From contig NZ_VEED01000001.1 of NCBI RefSeq assembly GCF_007678255.1, positions 558,001 through 622,000 on the forward strand: a stretch of DNA of 64,000 nt. Reading direction: 5' to 3'. Positions 30,923 through 39,608 of this stretch are shown here, one piece after another; positions within the stretch are counted from its first letter, which is position 1; each line of letters starts with the position of its first letter. Below the pieces are notes generated by a model. The model was not told the origin of the DNA, ran no database searches, and worked only from the letters and a program-made list of their open reading frames with translations. The translations under genes and the position numbers were made by a program. This DNA comes from Bacillus sp. X1(2014). GTDB lineage: Bacteria > Bacillota > Bacilli > Bacillales_B > DSM-18226.

Positions 30923-31927
30923 TTATCTCGGGGGAGGAACCTCCATACCAAAATGGTGATAAACCAATGGGGTTACCACTCTGCCACGTGGAGTTCTTTG
31001 TAAAAAGCCAATTTGTAATAAGTATGGTTCATAGACATCTTCGATCGTTTCAGATTCTTCTCCAATTGAAGCTGCAATGGTATCCAGGCCGACGGGTCCA
31101 CCTCGGAATTTTTCGATAATGCCCTTTAGCAATTTATGGTCGATATGGTCTAAGCCGAGTTTATCGACTTGAAGGAGTTCCAGCGCTTCTCGTGCAAGAG
31201 CAAGATCAATTGTTCCATCCCCTCTTACCTGGGCAAAATCTCTCACCCGGCGGAGGAGGCGGTTCGCAATCCTCGGGGTCCCCCGTGATCTCCGAGCAAT
31301 TTCTGCTGCTGATAGGCCATCAATTTCGGTCCCGAACACTTCGGCTGTTCGCAGGACAATATTTTTCAATTGGTCTTCTTTATAATACTCGAGACGACTT
31401 AAAACTCCAAACCGGTCGCGTAATGGGGCCGATAAGGAACCTGCCCTCGTTGTCGCACCAACCAGAGTAAACGGTGGGAGATCAAGGCGGACAGACCTCG
31501 CACTTGGTCCCTTCCCGATAACAATATCAAGACAAAAATCCTCCATCGCCGGATAAAGAACTTCTTCAATTGTCCGTTGCAAGCGATGGATTTCATCAAT
31601 AAATAATACATCTCCAGGCTCAAGTGCAGTAAGAATCGCTGCTAAATCACCGGGTCTTTCGATTGCCGGTCCTGAAGTGGTTCGGATATTTACGCCCATT
31701 TCATTGGCGATAATGACGGCAAGTGTCGTTTTCCCCAATCCGGGCGGACCATAAAGCAGCACATGATCTAACGTTTCCTTCCGCATTTTTGCAGCCTTTA
31801 TATAAATATCGAGATTTTCCTTAACTTGATCTTGTCCTATATATTGACTGAGAACTTGCGGCCTTAGGCTTTGTTCTATGCTCATCTCGCTCTCGTTAAC
31901 TTCACTAGATATAATCCGGTCTTCCAT
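30923..31927 (-). CDS. ruvB: Holliday junction branch migration ATPase RuvB
   Basis: A 334-residue AAA+ motor. Walker A is GPPGLGKTT near 62-70, Walker B is LFIDEIHR near 108-115, sensor 1 is GATTRAG, and the arginine finger lies in the SARSVRLDL region. The C-terminal winged helix ends [13 protein letters not shown]. It works as a hexamer with the RuvA tetramer encoded 10 bases upstream. Confidence 0.98.
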   Translation of the reverse strand: MEDRIISSEVNESEMSIEQSLRPQVLSQYIGQDQVKENLDIYIKAAKMRKETLDHVLLYGPPGLGKTTLAVIIANEMGVNIRTTSGPAIERPGDLAAILTALEPGDVLFIDEIHRLQRTIEEVLYPAMEDFCLDIVIGKGPSARSVRLDLPPFTLVGATTRAGSLSAPLRDRFGVLSRLEYYKEDQLKNIVLRTAEVFGTEIDGLSAAEIARRSRGTPRIANRLLRRVRDFAQVRGDGTIDLALAREALELLQVDKLGLDHIDHKLLKGIIEKFRGGPVGLDTIAASIGEESETIEDVYEPYLLQIGFLQRTPRGRVVTPLVYHHFGMEVPPPR

Positions 31928-31937
31928 GAATCATCAC

Positions 31938-32549
31938 CTATTTTAAAAGCCGCTGCAGGGCTTTTTTAATGTATTGGTCTGTAGACATTTGTTCTTTTCT
32001 TAACTCAGGTGTTATCTTATTGATTTCTTTCTCGGAATAACCTAATGCTTTCAAGGCAAGAATGGCTTCTTCTAAATTTGAATTTCCCTTTTGTGTAGGT
32101 AGCTCAAGTTGGTCGGCATTAAATAAATTGGGGAAATAGTCTGGAACAATGTCCTGTAATTTTCCTTTTAGGTCCAGGATCATTTGACGAGCCGTTTTTT
32201 TCCCAACTCCCGGGAATTTGACAAGGAAACTCTCGTCTTCATTTTCAACAGCCGTAACCACCTGCTGCACTTCACCTGAAGCAAGGATGGCCAGTGCCCC
32301 TTTGGGACCAATTCCTGAAACATTTAATAATTTTGTAAAAAGCTTTTTCTCTTCTCTTGTTTCAAAACCGTAGAGCGCGAAGATGTCCTCACGAACATAA
32401 TGGTAGGTAAACACTGTTACCAATGTTTCCATTTTACCTGCATAGATAAACGGATTGGGCGTTGCAATTTGATAACCGATTCCGTTGTTCTCAATCACTA
32501 TATATTCTGGCCCGACAAATTCGACGGTCCCTTTAATAAATTCGTACAC
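31938..32549 (-). CDS. ruvA: Holliday junction DNA-binding protein RuvA
   Basis: A 203-residue RuvA: OB-fold N-terminal domain ([25 protein letters not shown]), two helix-hairpin-helix motifs ([13 protein letters not shown] and [12 protein letters not shown]), and a C-terminal RuvB-binding three-helix domain after an acidic and polar linker. The start is placed at GTG 32549 (MYEFIKGT) because AGGGGAGAG lies seven bases upstream. The frame is open to 32597 but without a ribosome binding site. It is the first gene of the ruv-que-tgt unit. Confidence 0.96.
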   Translation of the reverse strand: MYEFIKGTVEFVGPEYIVIENNGIGYQIATPNPFIYAGKMETLVTVFTYHYVREDIFALYGFETREEKKLFTKLLNVSGIGPKGALAILASGEVQQVVTAVENEDESFLVKFPGVGKKTARQMILDLKGKLQDIVPDYFPNLFNADQLELPTQKGNSNLEEAILALKALGYSEKEINKITPELRKEQMSTDQYIKKALQRLLK

Positions 32550-32655
32550 TTGAATTCTCTCCCCTAGTTTTGCACTGTATTTCATTCTACCATACAATTT
32601 TGAGTTAGTTATAGAAAATAACTATTGGGAGAAACATCAAACTATTCGGAATATG

Positions 32656-32760
32656 GATTCGCTGATTGATTTGCGATATTCGCTGATTGAAGTTTGTGAT
32701 TCACTCATTGAAGTCCGGAATTCGCTCATTAAACTATGAAATTCGCTCATAGAACTAAAG
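32656..32760. repeat. Degenerate 21-bp periodic array, core ATTCGCT, five units
   Basis: ATTCGCT (third copy ATTCACT) begins at 32657, 32678, 32699, 32720 and 32741, each step exactly 21 bases. Unlike the array at 3622, conservation extends into the flanking bases (ATTCGCTcATtgaa). It lies between the bofC terminator and ruvA. One plus-strand frame reads a heptad pattern (S-L-I in each unit) for four units before a stop, with no ribosome binding site. Confidence 0.8.
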
Positions 32761-32795
32761 AAACACCCTAATCGACCTCTATTTTCAAAAAAAAA

Positions 32796-32823
32796 CCAGG
32801 CTGAATGGGCGGCATCAGTCTGA
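32796..32823 (-). terminator. Terminator of bofC
   Basis: CAG-CTGA / TCAG-CTG stem with one internal mismatch, followed on the minus strand by nine T. Confidence 0.75.
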
Positions 32824-32836
32824 TTGATAGGTATTT

Positions 32837-33391
32837 CTATTCTTTTTTTAAAGTATATGGCTTAAATGTCTCTAAAACTTCTACATATCGATCCTTATTT
32901 TTGATTGGAATGCCTTGAATCAATTCTTCTTGCTTTGTGCTTTCCAGCTTCTTAATATCTATTTGAAAAAATGATTGTATAATTCTTAATTGGCCAGGTT
33001 TTCCATTAAAAATGCTCAAAACACCATCTTCGGTAATTCCAAAAAAGCCATTTGCCTTTAGCAAGGGGGATATGTCATTGACTTGCTTTTGAAAAACCAA
33101 TGTCGTTCCGTCAATGTCAATCAGCTGCCATTGATCATACTTAGCCCAAAAGTTTTCCAAAGACCAGCATGTCTCATTGACCACTTCTTGACTTATTTCC
33201 CCATCCAAATAAACCCTTTCCAAAATAACCTTCATATTTAGAGGTTCAGTTTTTTCCTCTTTCTGATGGTTATCCATGGGAGCGGCCGAGCCAATAATGG
33301 TCATTTCCTCGGCATTAAAAATAAACATGAAGAGAAGAACAGCGATTCCGGCGAACATATACCTACACCATGCCATCCAATGAAACCTCAT
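32837..33391 (-). CDS. bofC: Forespore secreted regulator BofC
   Basis: A 184-residue protein with an N-terminal signal or anchor (MRFHWMAWCRYMFAGIAVLLFMFIF in the first 25 residues) and the two BofC domains (VILERVYLDGEISQEVV near 55-70; ANGFFGITEDGVLSIFNG near 110). In B. subtilis BofC is secreted from the forespore and restrains SpoIVB, which triggers sigma-K activation. SpoIVFA and SpoIVFB, the targets of that pathway, are also in this window. ATG 33391 is used since AGAGGTG precedes it at normal spacing. There is no sporulation promoter I can call with confidence. Confidence 0.9.
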   Translation of the reverse strand: MRFHWMAWCRYMFAGIAVLLFMFIFNAEEMTIIGSAAPMDNHQKEEKTEPLNMKVILERVYLDGEISQEVVNETCWSLENFWAKYDQWQLIDIDGTTLVFQKQVNDISPLLKANGFFGITEDGVLSIFNGKPGQLRIIQSFFQIDIKKLESTKQEELIQGIPIKNKDRYVEVLETFKPYTLKKE

Positions 33392-33482
33392 GCTACTCAC
33401 CTCTTATTGTTAAAAATTGAACATTCTATACAGTACTAGTTTAGCCTTATTTTGCCTTTTTATCCTCCATTACATGTTAAAA

Positions 33483-33507
33483 AGGGTAAAGCTTAATGCT
33501 TTACCCT
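33483..33507 (-). terminator. Terminator of the YhcN/YlaJ lipoprotein gene
   Basis: AGGGTAAAGC / GCTTTACCCT hairpin with a 5-base loop, followed on the minus strand by TTTTTAAC. Confidence 0.85.
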
Positions 33508-33521
33508 CAACCTGGAAGGAA

Positions 33522-34217
33522 TTATCTTCCACCCTTTTCCTGCTGACTATCATTATAAAAGTTACGGTCACGGCTAAGGGTTCCCTCATCAATGATGACC
33601 TTTACCGTTCTTCCATTTGCGTATGGCTGTACTGCTTTCTGAATTGCTCTTTTGGTAGCCGCAGCCTTACCATGGTTATTTAAATTCACAGAAACAATGA
33701 TCGTATTTCCATAGGCAACGGATCGAACGGCCTGTACATTCGGAACCGCACCTACTTTGTTTCTGATTTTATTCGTAACATTATTTTGAAAGTCGGGGTC
33801 GGTAGCCACTCCAGTATTTCTGGTATTAACATTCAGATGACCGTGATAATTCATATCACTCGTACTAAAGCGATTATCTCGTTGGAGGAAATTACGGTCA
33901 TGAGAAGCTAAAGGTTTTGTTGGATTCGTTGGATTCCCATTTCCATCCCTAGTTTGAAGCTGCCTTCTTCTGTTTTCATTCGTAACTAGATCCTCATCGC
34001 CTAGAGAATGATCCATCATTTCCGTAATTGCCCCGTCGTCATCTCTAAAAAGATCATTATTTGTGGTTGGGTGGTTTTCATTGGAGTAATATCCGACTGG
34101 ATTTAAAGAATTTTTATTGTTATCGTTAACCCCTGCACGATCATTATTACTTGCACATCCAGCCAGCCCCAACAATAATGTGGCTGAAAGAGGAATCATC
34201 CACTGTTTCTTGTTCAA
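33522..34217 (-). CDS. YhcN/YlaJ family sporulation lipoprotein (CoxA-like)
   Basis: A 231-residue lipoprotein: signal MNKKQWMIPLSATLLLG and lipobox LAGC with the acylated cysteine near residue 21. An Asn/Asp/Thr-rich low-complexity region follows (about 22-145), then a C-terminal YhcN/YlaJ domain (NKIRNKVGAVPNVQAVRSVAYGN, about 150-215). B. subtilis places the cortex protein CoxA (yrbB), which has the same domain, after safA; the same neighbourhood here supports an orthologous role in the spore cortex or inner membrane. It starts at TTG 34217 with GGAGGGGG upstream. Confidence 0.85.
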   Translation of the reverse strand: MNKKQWMIPLSATLLLGLAGCASNNDRAGVNDNNKNSLNPVGYYSNENHPTTNNDLFRDDDGAITEMMDHSLGDEDLVTNENRRRQLQTRDGNGNPTNPTKPLASHDRNFLQRDNRFSTSDMNYHGHLNVNTRNTGVATDPDFQNNVTNKIRNKVGAVPNVQAVRSVAYGNTIIVSVNLNNHGKAAATKRAIQKAVQPYANGRTVKVIIDEGTLSRDRNFYNDSQQEKGGR

Positions 34218-34245
34218 GCGAAAAAACCCCCTCCATTAACATCCT

Positions 34246-34266
34246 GAGCATGTAAAACCCATGCTC
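34246..34266. repeat. Small inverted repeat upstream of the YhcN/YlaJ lipoprotein gene
   Basis: GAGCATG / CATGCTC with a 7-base loop, between the phosphotransferase and lipoprotein genes. No U tract follows, so it may be an operator or an mRNA structure instead of a terminator. Confidence 0.35.
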
Positions 34267-34323
34267 ATTAATAGGGTGTTATTTTTGAGGGGATTTCATT
34301 CAGACGGAAAATTCCAACTCCGG

Positions 34324-35334
34324 TTAGTCCACTAACCCCTTTATATGATCAATAAATTTTTTTCTTGCATAAAACTGATTGATCGTTAAATCCATTACTT
34401 GCTTATATTTCATATGGTCCATATACGATTTTTCACGAATCATTCGATTCCATTCCCGAAAAATATCAGCTGGATAGGCTAATGCATATAAAAAAGCGGC
34501 TTCGTGTAAATATTTCTTTATTTGTTTCAGACTTGAAAGTTTTTCGAACGACCAATCAAGATAAGGTAAAATCCGGTTAGCATATTGTAAATAATCAAAG
34601 GAAGCAGGACCAATGCTAATTAAATCAAAATCAATAAGATTTAATTGTCCCCCTGTATCCCTTAAGAAATTATGATGGGCTACGTCCCCATGGAGAATGA
34701 GAGGGGGTTCTTTTTGAAAGAAACTCCGGTTATTTTCCATGCCTTCCAGTGACCAGTTTGCCCAATCGAGCATTTCCTTGATCACTGTCTCATTGATAAA
34801 ATAGCCAAGATAGGGAAGATTATTGGAAAATACATTTAATCGTTCCGACCATTTTTCGATGAGATGTCCTTTTGGAAGCAAGGTTCGATAGCGTGCTTCA
34901 AACGATGCCGTGGTTTGGTGAAATTGTTCTAATAACTCAATTCCTTCTTGACGATTTTTATGTGAGTGGAACGAAAATACCGATTTATTTGGAGGTATGT
35001 ATTCCATACATCCAAAGTAGGTTCCTTCAAAAAACAGCTGTTCTCTCACAGGAGAGGTCAAAAATAAATAGGTCTTTGTAAATCCTTCTTTTTTCAGGGT
35101 GGCTGTAAAGGCTTCTTGGAGTCTTAGCCTATTGTTGGTATGATACCCTTTTAAAACGTAAGTATTTCTATCTGTTCTTAAATAAATAACAGATTTTCGA
35201 ATCGGAACCATCTGAAGGATTCGCTCATAGAACTGTGATTGAAAATAAGAGAGGAGACGATCAAAATAATCATCGTCTCCCTTTTTATGATTTGGTGTTT
35301 TAAAGGCTCTCATCTTGGTAACCCGGCATCCCAT
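34324..35334 (-). CDS. APH-fold phosphotransferase, spore-coat kinase-like (CotS/YutH type)
   Basis: A 336-residue protein of the aminoglycoside phosphotransferase/kinase-like fold. The ATP-binding lysine is probably K62 (TYVLKGYH). The catalytic Brenner motif HGDVAHHN is at 215-222 with D217 and N222 intact, and the metal-binding motif IDFD is at 234-237, so the protein looks active. Spore-associated relatives include CotS, CotI and YutH. It overlaps the end of safA by 35 bases if translation begins at 35334 (AGGA ten bases before it); an ATG at 35313 would leave 14 bases. This coupling ties its synthesis to a spore coat morphogen. Substrate unknown. Confidence 0.8.
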   Translation of the reverse strand: MGCRVTKMRAFKTPNHKKGDDDYFDRLLSYFQSQFYERILQMVPIRKSVIYLRTDRNTYVLKGYHTNNRLRLQEAFTATLKKEGFTKTYLFLTSPVREQLFFEGTYFGCMEYIPPNKSVFSFHSHKNRQEGIELLEQFHQTTASFEARYRTLLPKGHLIEKWSERLNVFSNNLPYLGYFINETVIKEMLDWANWSLEGMENNRSFFQKEPPLILHGDVAHHNFLRDTGGQLNLIDFDLISIGPASFDYLQYANRILPYLDWSFEKLSSLKQIKKYLHEAAFLYALAYPADIFREWNRMIREKSYMDHMKYKQVMDLTINQFYARKKFIDHIKGLVD

Positions 35335-37501
35335 AAGGACTTGTTCCTACCGGACCCATACCATATGGATTCATATAAGGAGGCTGTGCTGCATTAACAG
35401 GCCCTGTATATGGTGCACTGTATATTGGCGGGGTTGGCGGCTCAAAGTTTGGAGTCATTGGTTCACGCTGAAGCATTTGTGCCTGTTGTTGCATTGGTGC
35501 TTGTTGCGGCATCGCCATTGGTGCTTGCTGCGGCATCGCCATTGGTGCCGGCATTCCCGCTGGCATTCCTGCCGGTGTTCCTCCACAGCCGCAATCACCT
35601 CCACCACCTATGGGAAAACCTTGTGGTGGCTGCATGAACGAACCAGGTCCAGTCATTTCTGGAGATTCGAAATGAGCAGGTACACCCACTGGACCACTCA
35701 TTTGCGGGTATCCAAATGGCATTTGGCCATACGGTACACCCATTCCATACGGATTTCCCATCGCAGGATTTCCATACATGCTTCCAGGCATTACCTGAGA
35801 TGGTGCAAAGCCAGCTGGATTTTGTGCTGTCTCAAACCCTGAAGGACTTTCCATTGGGAAACCTGTTGGCATTTGGCCGAAGCCTCCTGGCATTTGCTGA
35901 CCAAATCCTTGTGGCATTTGACCGAAGCCCCCTGGCATTTGCTGGCCAAATCCTTGTGGCATTTGATCAAAGCCCGCCGGCATTTGCTGACCAAATCCTT
36001 GTGGCATTTGATCAAAACCTGCCGGCATTTGCTGGCCAAATCCTTGCGGCATTTGGTCGAAGCTTCCTGGCATTTGCTGGCCAAATCCTTGTGGCATTTG
36101 ATCGAAGCCTCCTGGCATTTGCTGGCCAAATCCTTGTGGCATTTGATCGAAGCCTCCTGGCATTTGCTGGCCAAATCCTTGCGGCATTTGGTCGAAGCTT
36201 CCTGGCATTTGCTGGCCAAATCCTTGCGGCATTTGGTCGAAGCCTCCTGGCATTTGCTGGCCAAATCCTTGCGGCATTTGGTCGAAACCTCCTGGCATTT
36301 GCTGGCCAAATCCTTGTGGCATTTGGTCGAAACCTCCTGGCATTTGCTGGCCAAATCCTTGTGGCATTTGGTCGAAGCCTGCCGGCATCTGCTGGCCAAA
36401 TCCTTGTGGCATTTGGCCGAATGCTGACGGATCCATGTAAGGGTAACCCATTGGTGCCTGTGGTGATTGAGCCCCCATTACAGCCCCCTGATTATAGGCC
36501 GGGTTCATAACAGGCAATTGTGGCATAAAGGATGATTCATCATCGAATTGCGGTGCAACAAATGATGTTCCTGCAACAGATGGCGCTGCCCCAGGATTTC
36601 CTGGGAACCCACTAGGCATGACAGGCGGCATCGGAATCATTCCTCCTTGTCCTTGTGGGTAGGCCATGAATGGGTTCATAGGCATCGGGAATCCGCCAAA
36701 TGGAGGACAGAATCCAGGTCCTGGCATAATTGGAGTAACTGGAACACAATTATCCGGTAACGGCGCCACCGCTGCAGGTGCTTCCATCACTGGAGGCGGT
36801 GCAGGAACAACAGGTGTTTCTTTGATTGGTGCTTCTTTGATTGGCATTTCCTTAATTGGCATTTCTTTAATTGGCATTTCCTTAATTGGCATTTCCTTAA
36901 TTGGCATTTCCTTAATTGGCATTTCCTTAATTGGCATTTCTTTCTTTGGTACTTCTTTGATCTCTGGCAGAATATTTGCAGGTTTAGGCGGCAATTGTGG
37001 TTGTTGTACTGTCATATTTTGCATGTTCATCATGTAATAATTGTTAATATCTATTTCTGGGACGATTTGTATGGGCATTTTTGGAGTATAAGGTGCTATT
37101 GGTGCTTCTTTGATTATTGGTGCTTCCTTGATTGGAGCCTCTTTAATTGGCGCCGCCTTAATTGGCGCTTCTTTAATCGGTGCTTCCTTAATTGGTGCTT
37201 GTTTAATCGGCGCTTCTTTGATTGGTGCTTCTTTTATGGGTTTCTCTTTGACTAACGGCTGCTCAGCAAGCGGCTGTTCTTTCTTGGATCCTAAATTGAT
37301 TTTTGTACCTGGTTTAGATCCCATTGGTGCTTCTTTTTTTATAGTTCCACCTGAAGTTGGGACCTTTATTTTCATACCGGGCATAATCATATCAGGGTTG
37401 CTGAGCTGTGAATTCATTTTTTTCAGCTCTTCAAAATTCACGCCGTACTTCTTGGCAATCTTCCAAAGAGTATCCCCTTTCTGTACGATATGGATCTTCA
37501 C
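35300..37501 (-). CDS. safA: Spore coat assembly protein SafA, repeat-expanded
   Basis: A 733-residue morphogenetic protein. An N-terminal LysM domain (residues 2-47, VQKGDTLWKIAKKYGVNFEELKKMN) targets the cortex/coat interface. A long low-complexity tail follows: about nine KEAPI-like pentapeptides (about 85-130), seven KEMPI pentapeptides (about 185-220), a Pro/Met-rich section, twelve exact-length 15-residue units (FDQMPQGFGQQMPGG, about 361-540) and a Gly/Pro/Met-rich end with a CGCGG motif. The B. subtilis SafA has 387 residues, so this copy is nearly twice as long. It lies between nadA and a coupled kinase gene, the usual safA position after nadA. Confidence 0.92.
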   Translation of the reverse strand: MKIHIVQKGDTLWKIAKKYGVNFEELKKMNSQLSNPDMIMPGMKIKVPTSGGTIKKEAPMGSKPGTKINLGSKKEQPLAEQPLVKEKPIKEAPIKEAPIKQAPIKEAPIKEAPIKAAPIKEAPIKEAPIIKEAPIAPYTPKMPIQIVPEIDINNYYMMNMQNMTVQQPQLPPKPANILPEIKEVPKKEMPIKEMPIKEMPIKEMPIKEMPIKEMPIKEMPIKEAPIKETPVVPAPPPVMEAPAAVAPLPDNCVPVTPIMPGPGFCPPFGGFPMPMNPFMAYPQGQGGMIPMPPVMPSGFPGNPGAAPSVAGTSFVAPQFDDESSFMPQLPVMNPAYNQGAVMGAQSPQAPMGYPYMDPSAFGQMPQGFGQQMPAGFDQMPQGFGQQMPGGFDQMPQGFGQQMPGGFDQMPQGFGQQMPGGFDQMPQGFGQQMPGSFDQMPQGFGQQMPGGFDQMPQGFGQQMPGGFDQMPQGFGQQMPGSFDQMPQGFGQQMPAGFDQMPQGFGQQMPAGFDQMPQGFGQQMPGGFGQMPQGFGQQMPGGFGQMPTGFPMESPSGFETAQNPAGFAPSQVMPGSMYGNPAMGNPYGMGVPYGQMPFGYPQMSGPVGVPAHFESPEMTGPGSFMQPPQGFPIGGGGDCGCGGTPAGMPAGMPAPMAMPQQAPMAMPQQAPMQQQAQMLQREPMTPNFEPPTPPIYSAPYTGPVNAAQPPYMNPYGMGPVGTSPYGMPGYQDESL
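35882..36421 (-). repeat. Tandem 45-bp repeat, 12 copies, within safA
   Basis: Twelve head-to-tail 45-bp units code for FDQMPQGFGQQMP followed by GG, GS or AG. All units have the same length, while silent and replacement changes (TGTGG/TGCGG, GG/GS/AG) occur in blocks. That pattern suggests repeated unequal exchange or slippage. Confidence 0.93.
36841..36945 (-). repeat. Tandem 15-bp repeat, 7 copies, within safA
   Basis: TTGGCATTTCYTTAA units begin at 36841 and every 15 bases to 36931, encoding KEMPI seven times. A related KEAPI/KQAPI/KAAPI series lies at about 37100-37245. Confidence 0.9.
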
Positions 37502-37621
37502 TCTGATTTCCCCTCCTATGGCATAAGTCCATATAGTCTATGTGAAAATGGGCAAAGTGCTATCCTTCTTCACAAAAACTTATGCATTTTCTCAAAAGAA
37601 TATGAATCCCGCATAAAATAT

Positions 37622-37654
37622 AAAAAGATGCAATTATGGAAAATTGCATCTTTT
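37622..37654 (-). terminator. Terminator of the nadBCA operon
   Basis: AAAAGATGCAATT / AATTGCATCTTTT hairpin just after the nadA stop, followed by T-rich DNA on the minus strand. Confidence 0.85.
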
Positions 37655-37663
37655 CAACTGATA

Positions 37664-38758
37664 TTATGAATTTGTCAACATCCGCTCAAGCGCTAACTTT
37701 GCATTCTCGGCAACCTCAGAACTAACTTTAATAATATTATTTGTCTCTTCAAGTGTATCAAGGCTCCAAACCAAATGCGGCAAGTCAATCCTGTTCATCG
37801 TTAAACATGGACACATATGCGGATTTAACGAAATGATATTTTTATCAGGATGGTTTTGAATTAAGCGGTTGACAAGATTCATTTCTGTACCGATTGCCCA
37901 AGCTGTTCCAGGCTCCGCCTTTTCGATAGCATTAATAATATAACTCGTTGACCCTGCCATATCGGATAATTCTACTACTTCGCGGCGGCATTCAGGATGA
38001 ACAATGATTTGCATATTAGGATATTTATAGCGAGTATCAATCACATTTTGTACCGTAAAATTTTCATGAACCGAACAATGACCTTTCCAGAGGATGACCT
38101 TAATATCTGAAGTGTCACCTTCAAACTCCAGTTCATTGGTAATTGGGTTCCAAATCGCCATTTCGTCTAATCCTACCCCCAATTCAACGGCTGTATTTCG
38201 TCCAAGATGCTGATCGGGTAAGAATAAAATTCGTTCCTTCATTTCAAATGCCCACTTAACCATCGTCTCGGCATTAGAAGAAGTAACCGTTGCCCCGCCA
38301 TGTGCACCCACAAACGATTTAATGGCTGCTGTTGAGTTAACATAGGTTAATGGAAGAATCGTATCTCCAAACAATTCCTGGAGCTTTTCCCATGCTCTTT
38401 CTGTTTGCTGAAGATCAGCCATATCAGCCATCGAACAGCCCGCGCGCATATCTGGCAGGATAACCTTTTGATTTTGATTCGTTAAAATATCGGCTGTCTC
38501 TGCCATAAAATGAACACCACAGAAAACAATAAATTCGGCGTCTGTATTTTTTGCTGATAATTGTGCAAGTTGTAAGGAATCACCGGTGGCATCTGCAAAC
38601 TGTACAACCTCGTCTTTTTGATAATGATGGCAAGGAATATACAGACGAGGACCAAGTTCCTTTTTCACCTCTATAACCCGATTTTCGAGCTCTTCTCTCG
38701 ACATTTGTTTGTATTTTTCAGGAATCATATTTTTTTGTAACGTGGCTATTAGATTCAT
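37664..38758 (-). CDS. nadA: Quinolinate synthase A
   Basis: A 364-residue [4Fe-4S] enzyme that condenses iminoaspartate with dihydroxyacetone phosphate to quinolinate. The likely cluster cysteines are in [19 protein letters not shown] and [11 protein letters not shown], the three positions of Bacillus-type NadA. ATG 38758 is used because AAAGGAG lies nine bases before it; the ATG at 38767 abuts that site. It starts one base after the nadC stop, so the genes are coupled. The divergent desulfurase gene at 41285 probably supplies sulfur for its cluster. Confidence 0.96.
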   Translation of the reverse strand: MNLIATLQKNMIPEKYKQMSREELENRVIEVKKELGPRLYIPCHHYQKDEVVQFADATGDSLQLAQLSAKNTDAEFIVFCGVHFMAETADILTNQNQKVILPDMRAGCSMADMADLQQTERAWEKLQELFGDTILPLTYVNSTAAIKSFVGAHGGATVTSSNAETMVKWAFEMKERILFLPDQHLGRNTAVELGVGLDEMAIWNPITNELEFEGDTSDIKVILWKGHCSVHENFTVQNVIDTRYKYPNMQIIVHPECRREVVELSDMAGSTSYIINAIEKAEPGTAWAIGTEMNLVNRLIQNHPDKNIISLNPHMCPCLTMNRIDLPHLVWSLDTLEETNNIIKVSSEVAENAKLALERMLTNS

Positions 38759-38759
38759 G

Positions 38760-39608
38760 CTACTCATCTCCTTTATTCCACTGCACTTTTACACTGATAT
38801 CTAGTGCTTTGTAAGAATGAGTTAAGTACCCAAGGGAAATATAATCGACACCCGTGTCGCGATAATCAGCTATATTAGCCAATTGGATTCCGCCGGATGC
38901 CTCAGTAACAATCGTCGCTGGAACCATTTGAATTAATTCTTTAATTTCATCCGGAGTCCGGTTATCAAACATGATCACATCTGCCCCTGCATTTACCGCT
39001 TCTAACACCTGATCTTTCGATTCCACTTCGACTTCCACTTTCACCATATGACCTGCCTTTTTCCGAACCGCTTCCACTGCTTTCGTAATAGAACCAGCAA
39101 ATGAAATATGGTTATCCTTAATCATGACCCCATCATATAAACCGAAGCGATGATTAAATCCGCCTCCACAGCGAACGGCATACTTTTCAAGCATGCGAAG
39201 CCCTGGAGTAGTTTTCCGGGTATCACATATTTTCGTATGGCCGCTATCAAGGGTTTCGACCGTTTTTCGTGTGAGCGTGGCAATCCCGCTCATTCGTTGG
39301 ATCAGGTTCAGGATCACTCTTTCCCCTTTTAATAAGTCAGCTATTTTCCCAGAAACTTGGGCTAACTTGTCACCATAGTTAATTGCTTGGCCATCCTTCA
39401 CAAACACACGCGTGGAAATCTCATTATTTAGCAACTGGAACCCTGTCTTAATAATTTCTTCTCCACAAAAAATCCCTTTGTCTTTTGCAAGAAAAACAAT
39501 TTCGCCTTCTGTTTCATCTGCAAAAATTAAATCAGTGGTCATATCCTGTTCCCCAATATCTTCAATAAAAAACTTCTCAAGTTGCGAGCGCAGTTTCAAT
39601 GTGTTCAT
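38760..39608 (-). CDS. nadC: Nicotinate-nucleotide pyrophosphorylase (carboxylating)
   Basis: A 282-residue quinolinate phosphoribosyltransferase, converting quinolinate and PRPP to nicotinate mononucleotide with loss of CO2. The motifs [27 protein letters not shown] and [10 protein letters not shown] are diagnostic. The barrel ends with [10 protein letters not shown] and [11 protein letters not shown]. The start lies 32 bases inside the end of nadB. It is the middle gene of nadB-nadC-nadA. Confidence 0.97.
   Translation of the reverse strand: MNTLKLRSQLEKFFIEDIGEQDMTTDLIFADETEGEIVFLAKDKGIFCGEEIIKTGFQLLNNEISTRVFVKDGQAINYGDKLAQVSGKIADLLKGERVILNLIQRMSGIATLTRKTVETLDSGHTKICDTRKTTPGLRMLEKYAVRCGGGFNHRFGLYDGVMIKDNHISFAGSITKAVEAVRKKAGHMVKVEVEVESKDQVLEAVNAGADVIMFDNRTPDEIKELIQMVPATIVTEASGGIQLANIADYRDTGVDYISLGYLTHSYKALDISVKVQWNKGDE

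Noticed and set aside
35882..36421. Possible CRISPR array
   Set aside because: The 45-bp units are directly adjacent without spacers and lie in frame inside safA; no cas gene is present.
35716..36510. Long frames antisense to safA (up to 264 residues) and a second frame on the same strand (35791-36399)
   Set aside because: They mirror the 45-bp repeat, whose length is a multiple of three and so keeps all frames open. None has a ribosome binding site or sensible composition.
36666..37526. Plus-strand frames reading GISLIGISL-type repeats
   Set aside because: These are shadows of the KEMPI and KEAPI repeats of safA on the opposite strand.
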